Source: Dacryopinax spathularia (lineage: Eukaryota > Basidiomycota > Dacrymycetes > Dacrymycetales > Dacrymycetaceae). From it: a stretch of 64,000 bases of DNA. The translations under genes were made by a program, and so were the position numbers. The notes beneath the pieces were generated by a model that saw only the letters and a list, made by a program, of their open reading frames with translations, was not told the DNA's origin and did not search any database. Within the stretch, counting starts at the first letter, position 1; the number at the start of each line of letters is the position of its first letter. Positions 36,749 through 47,595 of the stretch are shown here, piece after piece. Where the stretch lies: the NCBI GenBank assembly GCA_037974965.1, contig JBBPFI010000015.1, forward strand, positions 97,001 to 161,000, written 5' to 3'.

Positions 36749-37714
36749 TGGCCTATGCTCGCTTTCATCTGGAATGATGCTCCTCTTACGCCTATCCGCC
36801 GGCATTTTCTCTTCCTAGCCGTCCTCCGAGTACGGATGATCCGACGATGACAATACCGAGAGTAGGGAAGGAAGATGATGGTGGGAGTGTAACAATGCGG
36901 GGTGAGGTGCTGTATGCGATGGCTGCAGTGGGAGAGGGTAATGGTCCCTGTGTACAGTATGTGTGTTGCCCACCCGCTTCGGGGTTCTTGCGGGAAAAGG
37001 TGGGGTGAGTGTATGGGAAACGGCCGCTTCGTTCGTTCACCACCGTTCACGTGGGGAACCGAAAGTGCGGAGAACTGCTCCCGGTCCGCTCCCTCCGAAT
37101 AAGAAGCGCCGAAAGCTGCCAGCGCATTGGCGCACAACCAATAATAATATCCATCGTTTCTTTTCCCTTTGCTCCAAATGGACAAACTGTACTCTTTCGA
37201 TGGACTGAGTATGGCGCCCGTTCCAGGTCATGTTACTCTGCTGCGTTCTTTCTTGGACGTCCACCGAACCGCATGCTGTCGATCATCGCTGGCACCCGGA
37301 GTTATTTTGCCGCGCGAGGATCCGATCGTCGTGTCTCAGTTCACTAGCCGCAGTCGACTGGATCGTCTGGTTCATGTCTAGCAAGGAGGGAGCAACAACA
37401 CGACCTGACATCCTCCTGTGCTGGTTGCTATATACCACAGCCCTCGCAGGATGTATCCCCCATCCCTCTGTGCCAACTTTGCACCGTCCTCGACGTTGCC
37501 CTATACTTATACGGGCCAATTGGGCCGACCGTGGCATTGCCACATCCGTGAAAATCGCCGGGGCATCTTTGGTCCGCCTACTATTTACGACATTTGAGCC
37601 GGCCAGGGGACCTCCAGGGTCGGCCTGCAGCTCGGACAGGCCGAACGGCGACCTGCAGGTCTTCTAAGCCTACTCTCCTCTCACTGCGCAACAGCAGCTT
37701 GACTGTCGACGACC
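36749..37714. promoter_or_regulatory. 966 bp divergent promoter between the Zn2Cys6 gene and LRA1
   Basis: Shared upstream region. It contains TATATA at 37429-37434 (about 280 bp before the LRA1 ATG), CGGTCCG near 37083 (a CGG-N-CCG everted or inverted half-site pair), and the perfect inverted repeat described separately at 37620-37644. These are the sort of sites Zn2Cys6 dimers bind. Confidence 0.45.
37620..37644. promoter_or_regulatory. Inverted repeat TCGGCCTG-N9-CAGGCCGA, candidate regulator site
   Basis: Two perfect 8 bp arms around a 9 bp spacer, 70 bp before the LRA1 ATG. The arms contain CGG and CCG half-sites 17 bp apart, the geometry used by several Zn2Cys6 dimers. A second small palindrome (ACCTGCAGGT, 37651-37660) lies just downstream. 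Binding by the neighbouring factor is a guess. Confidence 0.4.
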
Positions 37715-38912
37715 ATGCCAGGACCAGACTTTAACACCACCCGCTTCGGCCTCCTGCAAGACCAAGTGGTCGTCATAACCGGCTCCTCGCAAGGCATCGG
37801 CAAAGGGATCGCGCTCGGCTGCGCGAGGCAAGGCGCGCACCTAGTGCTGCACCACCTGGGGAACGAGCAGACAACGAGGGACGCGGAGGAGCTTGTGAAA
37901 GAGGTCAAGGAGATCGATGAGAGTAGGAGAGCGGTGTTGGTTGCTGGGGATATCAGCAATCCTGGGACGGCAGCGAGGGTAAGCATATTCTGCCCCTTTC
38001 CTCAGCTTTCAGAACGTGACGTTCGCGTTTAGATCGTGGAAGAGGCAGTGAAAGCCTTCGGCAGGATAGACTGCCTAGTTTCAAACGCCGGTACGGCCCA
38101 CTTCGCTCCAACTTACCTGCATCTATGCTCATACATGCGCAGGAATCTGCCCCTTCTACTCCTTCCTTGACATCCCACACGACGTCTGGAACCTCACCCG
38201 CAGCGTCAACCTCGACGGAGCGTTCTACGTTGTCCAAGGTCCGTCTTCTTCCCACTTTCTATCTAGACAAACCTCGTCCGACCAGAGCGCATATAGCTTG
38301 TGCACGACAGATGAAAGAGCAAACGCCGCAGGGAGGGTCGATCGTTGCTGTTTCTTCTATCTCTGCGCTCGTCGGTGGTGGGCAGCAAGCGTGCGTTCTT
38401 CCACTTTTTGCATTTGTGTTGTTTAGCGGAGCTGACGTGACGGACAGACATTATACGCCGACAAAAGCGGGGGTGAAGAGCCTCATGGAGAGTTGCGCCA
38501 TCTCTTTGGCGCCATACAATATCCGCTGTACGTCCGTCTATCTTCCTTTTTCCTCTTGCGCTGCGCCTCTTACCTTATCCCACCCATTCTTATCGAAGCC
38601 GATCGATGCTAACCATTCCTTCCTATTAGGCAACTCCGTCCTCCCCGGCACGATAGAAACCCCAATAAACAGCGCGGACCTCTCGAATCCCGACAAACGG
38701 CGATACATGGAGGGCCGCATCCCGCTCGGCAGGCTAGGAAAACCGGAAGACTTAGCGGGGCCGACGATCTTCTTGTTGTCTACTATGTCGCAGTATGGTA
38801 AGTTTTCTAATTGTGGTAGAGCGGAAGGAGGGTGTGCTGATCGCTGGTCTTGCGTGTAGTGACTGGCGCATCGGTGTTGGTTGATGGAGGGGCGTTTGTT
38901 AATTTGCAATAG
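37715..38912 (+). CDS. LRA1: SDR oxidoreductase, probable L-rhamnose 1-dehydrogenase
   Basis: Short-chain dehydrogenase that, if the call is right, oxidises L-rhamnose to rhamnono-lactone with NAD(P)+, step 1 of the non-phosphorylated fungal rhamnose pathway. The start MPGPDFNTTRFGLLQDQVVV leads to the cofactor loop TGSSQGIGKG, then GDISNPGTAAR, NAG, catalytic Ser in VSSISALVGGGQQ and the Tyr-Lys pair in HYTPTKAG. The C part reads NSVLPGTIETPIN, RRYMEGRIPLGRLG and ends LVDGGAFVNLQ. From memory the HYTPTKAG, MEGRIPLGR and DGG-FVNLQ blocks closely follow yeast LRA1. Introns: 37979-38032 and about five more, all GT-AG. A general glucose-1-dehydrogenase-like SDR is the main alternative. Confidence 0.75.
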
Positions 38913-39309
38913 TTATGTATCTCCTCAGGGTGCGTCTCAAGGGTAGTATGTGGCGGTAATAATCTATAATGGTATGAGGGCATGGATGGTATGCGATGAA
39001 TTGGCACGCAGTCCTTGGAGGCAGTCAACCGGGAGGCGATAGGATTGTGCAGCCGACAATATCCATGCCCACCTGCACAGCCGCGTACGGAGCAAACGTA
39101 TATCATTTCGTAACAGATTTCAGATGCATAGTGTGATGGTTTGGGGAGGATATGCCATGGCAGGGAATCTTGCATGATAGTCGTACATGACCCAACAACG
39201 TACACAAGGAACCGCATGGCACATCTTGGTCGTACACCGAGAGAGGAGAGGCAGAGAGACAAACGAAAAAGAAAGATCAGGTCCGTTCAAGAGCACTGGA
39301 TGGACGCGC
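38913..39309. other. Intergenic, converging 3' ends of LRA1 and SPO12-like
   Basis: 397 bp between stop codons of facing genes. No gene seen. Confidence 0.5.
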
Positions 39310-39812
39310 TCAGAAGTCGATCTCTTTGTCGCTGCCGTCTGGTGGGAGCTGGGGGGTAGCCTCGCCCTCGGGCATCTCGGTCGTAGGTGTCTGCGCGAGC
39401 AGGCTGAACTTGCTTGCGAGATCAGTCGGCTTGCCCCTGCAAAACGGTCAGTACCAGGACGAGGAGAAGGAAGGGGCACAAGGCGAACTTGGCGAAGTGC
39501 TTCTTCTTGACCTGCGACAGCTTAGCCGACACGGGAGTCATGAAGTTGTCGGTGGGCGAGATGGTCTTCGAGTTGCTGTAGCAAGGTCAGCGACGAATGA
39601 CTTGGATGGTGAGACGCGGGTGCGCACTTTTGCTTCGCCATCCTCTTAGCCAGGAGGGCCTGTTGACCCATCAGGACTTGCTCGGCCTGGCTGTCGATGT
39701 TGGTCACGTTCGACAGCGGCTCCTTGCGCGGCTGCAGCGCAGCCTGCTCAGGGTGGTGAAGCGGCTCAACATGAGGCGAAGGGGTAGCCGAAGGAGTGCA
39801 AGAGGCAGACAT
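39310..39812 (-). CDS. SPO12: SPO12-family cell-cycle protein
   Basis: Small regulator related to Spo12 of yeast (mitotic exit / meiosis) and Wis3 of fission yeast. Three exons: about 39631-39812 (MSASCTPSATPSPHVEPL to AKRMAKQ), a middle exon at about 39491-39572, and a last exon from about 39437 to the stop at 39310. The middle exon carries the Spo12 core: SKTISPTDNFMTPVSAKLSQ followed by VKKKHFAK. The last exon is acidic and ends GSDKEIDF. In-frame Thr-Pro and Ser-Pro sites suit CDK control. Total about 115 residues. The start at 39812 is chosen over 39875 because conserved members are short and the extra residues are not conserved-looking. The exons are too short to stand out as open frames. 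Confidence 0.78.
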
Positions 39813-40342
39813 TGTTTTTAAGATTTGTGGTGTGATTGAAGCTTGAGTTGGTGGGATTAGACTGAGAAAGGGCACAGGTATGTGCGATTTTTATGCGAGC
39901 GGTGGTGGTTGAAGGGAGAGAAAGGGCAGGCACAGGCCTTGGACGCGCGATCGGGTGACGAAGGGATGCGTCGATGTTGGAGGCACGTGCTCGGATGTAA
40001 ATTGTCACGTGATCCGCTCTTGCCGCACATACATTTCTCGGCGAAAATTCCTGTTACTTCTTGGATACACCAACACCCGACTTTTAAACCTCGTTACTGC
40101 CTATTGGGAAGCAAAATTTGCATGGTTAGCCGACTCATTCAGCTGAGTTGTGTGCAGCACAAGTGCTGGGCCTTCGGAGTAGCGGAACATGTGCACGAGG
40201 ATCTCCCTGAATTTTCCAATGCATGTTGCATGATCGTTGGAGTGTGAAGCAGTTGAAGAGGTGCATGTACGTGCTTGCCTTGTCACAAAACTAGCCCGCC
40301 TGGACTCACCGGCGGAATCAGATTGCATATTGAGCGAAGAAC
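39813..40342. other. Intergenic, SPO12 upstream up to the LTR element
   Basis: 530 bp. No gene recognised. Its right edge carries the AGAAC bases that become the target-site repeat of the retrotransposon. Confidence 0.5.
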
Positions 40343-40817
40343 TGTACTGTCCGTAGTTAGTTAATTAACAACAAATTATCATGCACCGATATCGCCGATC
40401 CCAAATACCGCCGATATGGCGTTACCGGCCCGCGTTATCCATAGCCGAGCGGCCATCGAAGCGTTACCGCATGGCGTTACCCACTGCCGACGCGCGGCGG
40501 TGGATGCACCTGAGACGTGAGGCGCTCCCTGTGCCTGTGCCTGGCAGATTTGCGCAGGCGACCACTCCGTTTTTACTGCGATTCCCACTCGTTTCCTCTG
40601 GCTTTCTTTTGTTCTTTTTCCTTCCCTTTCCCCCCCCGCCAGACGATCCGCGTCTATAACTCTCGCTGTCGTTATCCGCGTTACTGTCGAGCGTTACCCG
40701 TCTGCTATCACTCGATTCTTACACACATACACCACACTCCTTTTGATAGAGCCAATAACACTGTCCCATTAAAGAACTAAGCTAAAGGGACTATCTACGA
40801 TAGGACCGAGCAGTTCA
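40343..40817 (+). repeat. 5' LTR
   Basis: 475 bp, TGTACTGTCC at the start and GAGCAGTTCA at the end. It matches the 3' LTR base for base as far as I compared, and is rich in CGTTA (seven) and TACCG (three). Confidence 0.96.
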
Positions 40818-40819
40818 TT

Positions 40820-40837
40820 TGGAGGTCGTGCTGGGAT
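40820..40837 (+). other. Primer-binding site, probably for tRNA-Cys
   Basis: Two bases after the 5' LTR comes TGGAGGTCGTGCTGGGAT. Its complement ends ACGACCTCCA: CCA, discriminator U, and an acceptor strand CACGACC. A U at position 73 is characteristic of cytosolic tRNA-Cys, and the end resembles yeast tRNA-Cys (GCGAGCTCCA). Confidence 0.65.
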
Positions 40838-41235
40838 ACCTTATTGGTTCTTCAAAATTGCCAGTGTCGGTATAACAGAAGTCCCCTTGCCTATCGTTAT
40901 CGCCCGCCATTGTCAAGACACGTCGACACTACTATCCGTCCCCGGAAAGGACAGGGGATTTCCTTCAGTCTATCGATCCTACCGCACCACTGCCGCTTGG
41001 GGATACCGCCAACGATACCGCCCTAATCGTTACACCCGCGATCGAACCGAACCGAACCAGGACGACTCGAGATACCCAGGAGTCGGAAGAGGCCGACTCC
41101 ATTGACACGACTTCGGCCGCCAGCTCAATTACCCCCTTATCCACTCTCCTAGAACAACGTTTACATCAACTACCGGACCCTTCTGTCGTTAACCTCGCAT
41201 CAGAGTTAGCCGGTCAGTTAGACCTGCGCAACAAC

Positions 41236-43566
41236 ATGGACCCACTCGATCAGGAAGCAGAAGGACCACCCGTCCATGACCGCCCCATCCGAAGGCAAAT
41301 GCCCCTCCGAAATAGTCGGGACGCCCCGTACTTCGCTTCGACGAACCCTACAGACGTGCGGCGTTACTTTGAAGATTTCGAACAGTGTGCAGATGCTTGC
41401 GGCCTACGGGGACAAGACAGGATCCTAGCGTCGGTGCGATACCCACCAGGAGCAGTCGAGGAGACATGGCGGAGCCTGGCGTCCTTCACCAGTGGTGACT
41501 ACGACCGATACAAACGTGAAGTATTGGCGTTATATCCCGGCGCCGATACCGACGAAAGGCGGTATTCCCGAACGAACCTGGAAGACCTGGTAAACCGCTC
41601 TGCTACGATTCCTATGAGCCACCGAGGCCAGTTGGGCGAGTACAACCGAGAATTCACAAGGATCGCTTCCTGGTTACTACGGAAGGACCGGATTTCAGTC
41701 CTTGAACGCGATCGAGAATTTCTCCGCGGATTTCATCCGGTGTTCCGCGAAAGACTCAAGCACCGGTTGCAGATTAAGTTCCCCGACAATTACCCTGATG
41801 ACCCCTACCCAATGGAACACGTTCTGCAAGCGGCTAACTGGCTCTTGGGTGATACCTCCGCAGAAGCGCCAGTCATTGCGTTATCCGACGGTACCGCTAG
41901 TCATTCAATCGAACCGACCGTGAAAACCAAGACAGAGGAAGCGGACGCCTTCGCCTCCATGGTGTCGAATTTGAACACATTGACGAACGCTGTCCATACT
42001 CTCCTCCAGCAGGGTCAATCGGCACCCCGACAAGGGATATACCAAGGCAATGCGCCATCTCAATCCCGACCAATACCGGCATATAACGCTCAAGGTAATG
42101 GCGGTATTCCACCCCGTTCGAATGGGTGTATCTGGTGCGAAGGACCCCATATGGTAAACCAATGCCCAGACGCGGAGGAACACATACGACAGGGCCTCGT
42201 AATTAGGAAGGCAGAGGGTCGACTGGTTCTACCTACCAGAAGATACGTCCCCGGGTACATTCAGGCCCGAACGCTCAAAGAGAGAGTTTTACAATGGCAC
42301 CGCCAATACCCTGGGAACACAACGGCAGAACTTAACGCCCAAGCCGGAATACCAACACGCCCCAGTGCTCCCGTAAATTTACTCACGACGCGTATGGTAC
42401 CGGTCCAGGCATTTACATTCGATACACCAAACGCGGACATAACGCCAGGTACCGATAACCATGAGAGTATTCTCTCTGCCAGCGATCTACAAAGGATACA
42501 CGTCTTACAAGCCGAAATCTCAAATATCCGCAAGAGGGGTAAGCCGGCTGGCCGTCCGTTTCCGACAAAATATCTCGGCAAACCAGCACAACCACGCGAT
42601 TCCGAGGTAGAGGTTATCGCTCCATTACCGACTTCAGAACGACCACCAACATCTCCGGAACGACCTAAAGAGGAGCCATCCCCGGAGGAGTTAAGTTCCA
42701 AACCAGAGTCTCGTTCTCAGCTCCGGGCCCCTATCGAAAATGACGAAGTAGTTCACCGCGTCCTCGAGCAAACTCTGGATGTACCGATTAACTTGACACT
42801 GCGCGGACTTATGGCGGTATCTGGAGAAGTACGGAAGATGTTGCATCACCAGTCGGGTGCCAAACGAATACCGAAGACTGGGGACCACGTTCTGACCTTT
42901 GGCCATCCCGAACCATGCAACACGCCCGCGAACATTCCCCCAAGTCATGAAAAGCCGGTAACGCTCGATGGAGTACCAACCCTGGCACAGGCATTACATG
43001 TTTCTGGAGCCATCGACAGTCCATCGGGCGTTATTGTTGGGAAACGACTAGTGGCGTTACGAGAAATCGACTTACTGGTTGGAGATGATGACATCCCCAT
43101 GACCGGTTGTATCGATTCAGGGTCAGTGATTGTGGCTATCAACTTTCATGCCTGGAAACGACTCCGTATCCCATTCCTGCCGGACGATACCATACAGATG
43201 GAATCCGCCAACAGCCAATCCGAAATGACGTTAGGCTGTATCCGGAACCTACGCGTGACCATCGGACCGATCGTGTTCCTATTGCAGGTCCACATCGTGA
43301 AAGAATCTCCTTTCCATATTCTTCTCGGACGCCCCTTCCTGACTCTGCTGCAATGTCAAACACGCGACGGGACTTCAGGCGAAATGCAGTTAACGCTGAA
43401 ATGTCCAAATACCGATACCCGCGTTACGATCGGTACTCGGCCCTGGAAACCCCATCAGGCAGACCCTTCGGAGAACGCAGATGATACGGCGGCCTTCATA
43501 CAAGCCAATCCGGCGCTTGCGCTCGATACACACTGTGGCCCCTTGCCACCTGCGGATTTTCATTAG
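41236..43566 (+). mobile_element. Retrotransposon part: gag and aspartic-protease-like domain
   Basis: 776-residue open region. The N half is a gag capsid-like helical domain. A single CCHC zinc knuckle (CIWCEGPHMVNQC) lies near residue 300. A retropepsin-like segment near residue 620 has DSGSVIVAINFHAW, followed by a hydrophobic stretch ending HILLGRPFL, as in Ty3/gypsy proteases. Confidence 0.9.
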
Positions 43567-43751
43567 TCGAGGAGTCGGGTTCAGCCCGAGGAGACATTTT
43601 CCTTACCACGACGCCGGTAAACCCGATACCCCCACCAGCGTTAACGATCCTACCGACGGTAACCGCGTTACAGCGCACGTACACATACGACGAGCGGCTA
43701 CACTGCCTGGCCCTCAGAAAATACAAAAAGGTTGAGCATCGAGTTAAACCA

Positions 43752-46700
43752 GTGGCAACTACCCACCCGGAAGAGCTCAAAATACATCGCCGATTCCCTT
43801 CGGACCCCTTACAAGGCCTGCTTCCATTACCGCACCAACCGCCGTCCTTTACACCTGGCATTCGATTAACGCAGGAGCGTTACGAAGCCCTTGGCATTAA
43901 CAAATACGGTTTCCTATGGCCGGAGGAAGTCAAACTGGCGGCATGGGTTCTCCGGACACACGAAATGGCCTTCTCGTGGGAAGAAGTGGAAATCGGTCGC
44001 TTCAGAGACGACTATTTCGACCCTGTGGTCTTCCCCACGATCGAACATACCCCCTGGCAAGACCGCAACTTACCGATACCGCCCGCGTTAGTCGAAAGAG
44101 TGATCTCTACTATCCGTGAAAAGATCCAGGCCGGTGCATACGAACCGGCACAGTCAGCATATCACTCAACATGGTTCGTCGTGCTAAAGAAGAACGGAGA
44201 CTTGCGTCCGGTCATAAATCTACAACCTCTTAATGGCGTCATGATCAAAAGTTCTTCGGTACCGCCTCTTACCGAACACCTCATCGAGTCCTATGGGGGC
44301 CGCGCTTGTTACTCCCTCATCGACTTCTTCCGCGGTTTTGAACAGCACAAGTTGGCTCCATCTTCCCGGGACCTTACCACTTTTCAGTCCCCTCTCGGCC
44401 CGCTCCGTTACTGCGTTGCCCCCATGGGAGCCCATAATATGCCGGGCATCATGCAGGATAACGTCACATTCATACTCGAACCAGAGATACCGCACATTAC
44501 AACACCTTTCATTGACGACGGCGGTATCAAAGGACCACCAACGCGATACGAGCGAGCGGCGAGCGGACGGTACTTATGAAACTACCGCCCATAACGCAGG
44601 AATCCGCCGTTTTATCTGGGAGCATCTGGGGGACGTTCATCGCATTCTCACACGCATCGAACATTCTGGCGCGACACTGTCCGGTGCAAAGGTTGAGATC
44701 GCTGTGCCGGAAATCATTCTCCTTGGTCACCGCTGCTCCTACGCCGGTCGCCAACCCGACCCTTCCAAAATCCAAAAGATCTTGGACTGGAAACTCCCTT
44801 GTGAAAACATTTCCGAAGTTCGTTCTTTCCTTGGTACGGTCGGGATTATGCGGACGTTCATCCGCAACTATGCACATATCGCACGCCCCCTTGAGGAGCT
44901 CAAAAAGAAAAACGTGCCGTTCCACTTTAACGACATCCATCTTACCGCGGTCCGCACCCTCCAAGCGGCGGCTCAGCAGGCGTTAGAAAATAACGTTCTC
45001 CGCCCAATCGATTACGCCTCCCCTAATCGCGTTATCTTCGCGGTTGACTCCTCGTCTATCGCAGTCGGTTTTGTCTTATATCAACTCGACGACACCGGGC
45101 GCCGACGACCCTCCCGATTCGGTTCCATTACATGGAATGATCGAGAGAGCCGCTATTCTCAAGCGAAGCTGGAATGCTACGGACTTTTTCGTGCCTTAAA
45201 AGCTTACCGCGTTTGGCTCATCGGCCTCTCTACCTTCACTCTAGAGGTTGATGCCCAATATCTGAAAGGCATGATCCGTCACCCTGATATCCAGCCCAAT
45301 ACTACCATCAATCGTTGGCTGGCGTACATCGCCTTGTTTAACTTCGACCTCGTTCACGTCCCTGCGGAAAAGCATACCGCCCCGGATGGTCTCTCCCGCC
45401 GCCCACCTACCACCACTGATCCCACTCAAGAGGACGTCCCTGAATATGACGAAGACACCCTCAACCTATCAACGACACCTGTTCTATTTCTTTATCTATC
45501 GTTGACCTTTCCCCGCCGTCCCCCCCTTCCCAGGCCTGGAGTGCCTGTCTTTTTCTGGCCCGAAGAGGGAGACCTGCCGCACGAAAAGACGGATAACGCA
45601 CCGTTATCGCCGCTTACGACGCCCCCTCAATCTCCAACGAGTGAAACTCCCTCCTTACCGGACCAGCGCCTACACGATGTGGATGAGGGCCACTACATAT
45701 CGTCCCCATTAACCACGCCGCCGGATAGCCCAGTAGTGTGGCAGGAACGAGCACTCCCCTGGGCCACAGAGGGTCACTCATCTGACGTACCGATGGTGGT
45801 AGCGGAACACGGCCCACCGGAGAGCAACGATTCAATAACGCCGAGTTCGGCCTTCTTACCGCTTTCCTCTAACGCCGCCAAGATGGACACGGATATTCAG
45901 AAGATTATCGAATACCAGCGTACATTGAAACGACCTGAGGACACGTCTGACAAGGAATGGCGAAGAATACTGAAAATATCGGCGCGATTCTTCATAGGAA
46001 ATAATGGGGAATTATATAAGAGGGACGACAACGGTAACCACCTCTTATATCTACCGTACGAGCGGCGGTACCGGGCGTTACGCATGGCCCATGACGAGCT
46101 AGGACATAAAGGACTAAGGACAATCCGAGCACATCTTATGCTACGATTCTGGTGGCCCCGGATGGCGGAGGACATAGCCTGGTATATCAAAACCTGTCTA
46201 TCGTGTCAACAACAACAAACAACGAGGGTCCTCCTCCCCCCAACTGTTCAGACGCCTGCGAAACTGTTCGGAAAAGCATACTGTGATACCATGCTTATGC
46301 CCATTTCGAAAACGCCGAAAGCGGGGTACCGATACATTGCACAAGCCCGATGTTCATTAACGCACTATCCAGAATGGTGTATGTTACGGAATGAAAGTGG
46401 AAAAAACTTGGCCGATTTCATTTTCAATACGCTCTTATGCCGGTGGGGAACTGTATATGAAATCGTCACCGACAACGGTACTCCATGGGTTAACGCGCTT
46501 TCGACGCTAACGCAAAAATACGCGATATCCCACATCCGCATATCGGGCTACAACTCCCGAGCAAACGGGTTAGTCGAACAATCCCACCGCGGAGTACGAG
46601 AAAGTATTGTACGAGCGGCACAAGGCAACATAGGGGGATGGCCGGCGATCCTCCCTACCATATTCTGGGCTGAACGCGTAACGCTCAGCAGCGTTACCGG

Positions 46701-47271
46701 GTTAACGCCATACTATATGGCACACGGGACGCACCCAACATTGCCTATAGACCTGGTCGAAGCTACCTTCCTTGTCGAAACTCCGTCTGAACTATGTTCA
46801 CGAGAGGAACTAATCACCCGACGCGCGAGACAACTAGAGCGAAGACCGGAGGACCTTGCCCGCATTCATGAGAAAATACTCCTGGCTCGAGAACACTCAG
46901 CGGAACGGTTCCGCAAGAAGTATGCAAACCTCATTCGTGACGCATCGTATGATCCGGGTTCCTTGGTTCTACTGCGCAACTCCCGAAATGACGGAGACCT
47001 TCGGGACAAAACGTTACCGCGTTATATCGGCCCTTTTGTCGTTATCAAACGGAACCGTGGAGGAGCATATACCATAGCCGAGTTGGACGGTACGATCGGA
47101 CGCCAAGCCGTCGCAGGATTCAGATTGGTGCCCTTTCACACCAGGGTGGAGTTCAAATCGCAAGTGGATGAGCTTATGAAACGCTTACAAGACCTCCCGT
47201 ATCGTCTCACGGCAGAGGATACCGATGCCAATACCAACGCGTTACCCGAACCGACTTCGGGGGATCCGTAG
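43752..47271 (+). mobile_element. Retrotransposon part: pol (reverse transcriptase, RNase H, integrase)
   Basis: Reverse transcriptase shows FVVLKKNGDLRPVINLQPLN, LIDFFRGFEQ and the active site FIDDGG. RNase H has AVDSSSIAVGFVLYQ and TLEVDAQYLKG. The integrase has an HHCC finger (HDELGHKGLRTIRAHL ... CLSC) and a DDE core including VTDNGTPWVN and NGLVEQSHRG. The C-terminal part reads YIGPFVVIKRN and resembles a GPY/F module; no chromodomain was recognised. The order makes this Metaviridae. Confidence 0.93.
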
Positions 47272-47595
47272 ACGGTCAACAGAGTAGGGGGCAACTAGGA
47301 CACCATACCCATACCACTGTCTAAATTATACCCATCGACGATCCGGATATACGACGTCCCACCGTACATAACAAATAGAAAATTGAAAAAAGAAAAGAGG
47401 CACCAATTCATGCAAATGCCGACATAGACTGGATACTACGACCTTCCATCCCCTCTCAATCAATCTTGCAGACGTTCACACAAGTGGATTTTCACTCTAT
47501 TTCTTTCCTCCGCACGATATCCTACACATACACCATGGGGTAATTCTAACTACACCCCCGCTCCGGGAAGAACGAATACCGCATTACCGACGGCA

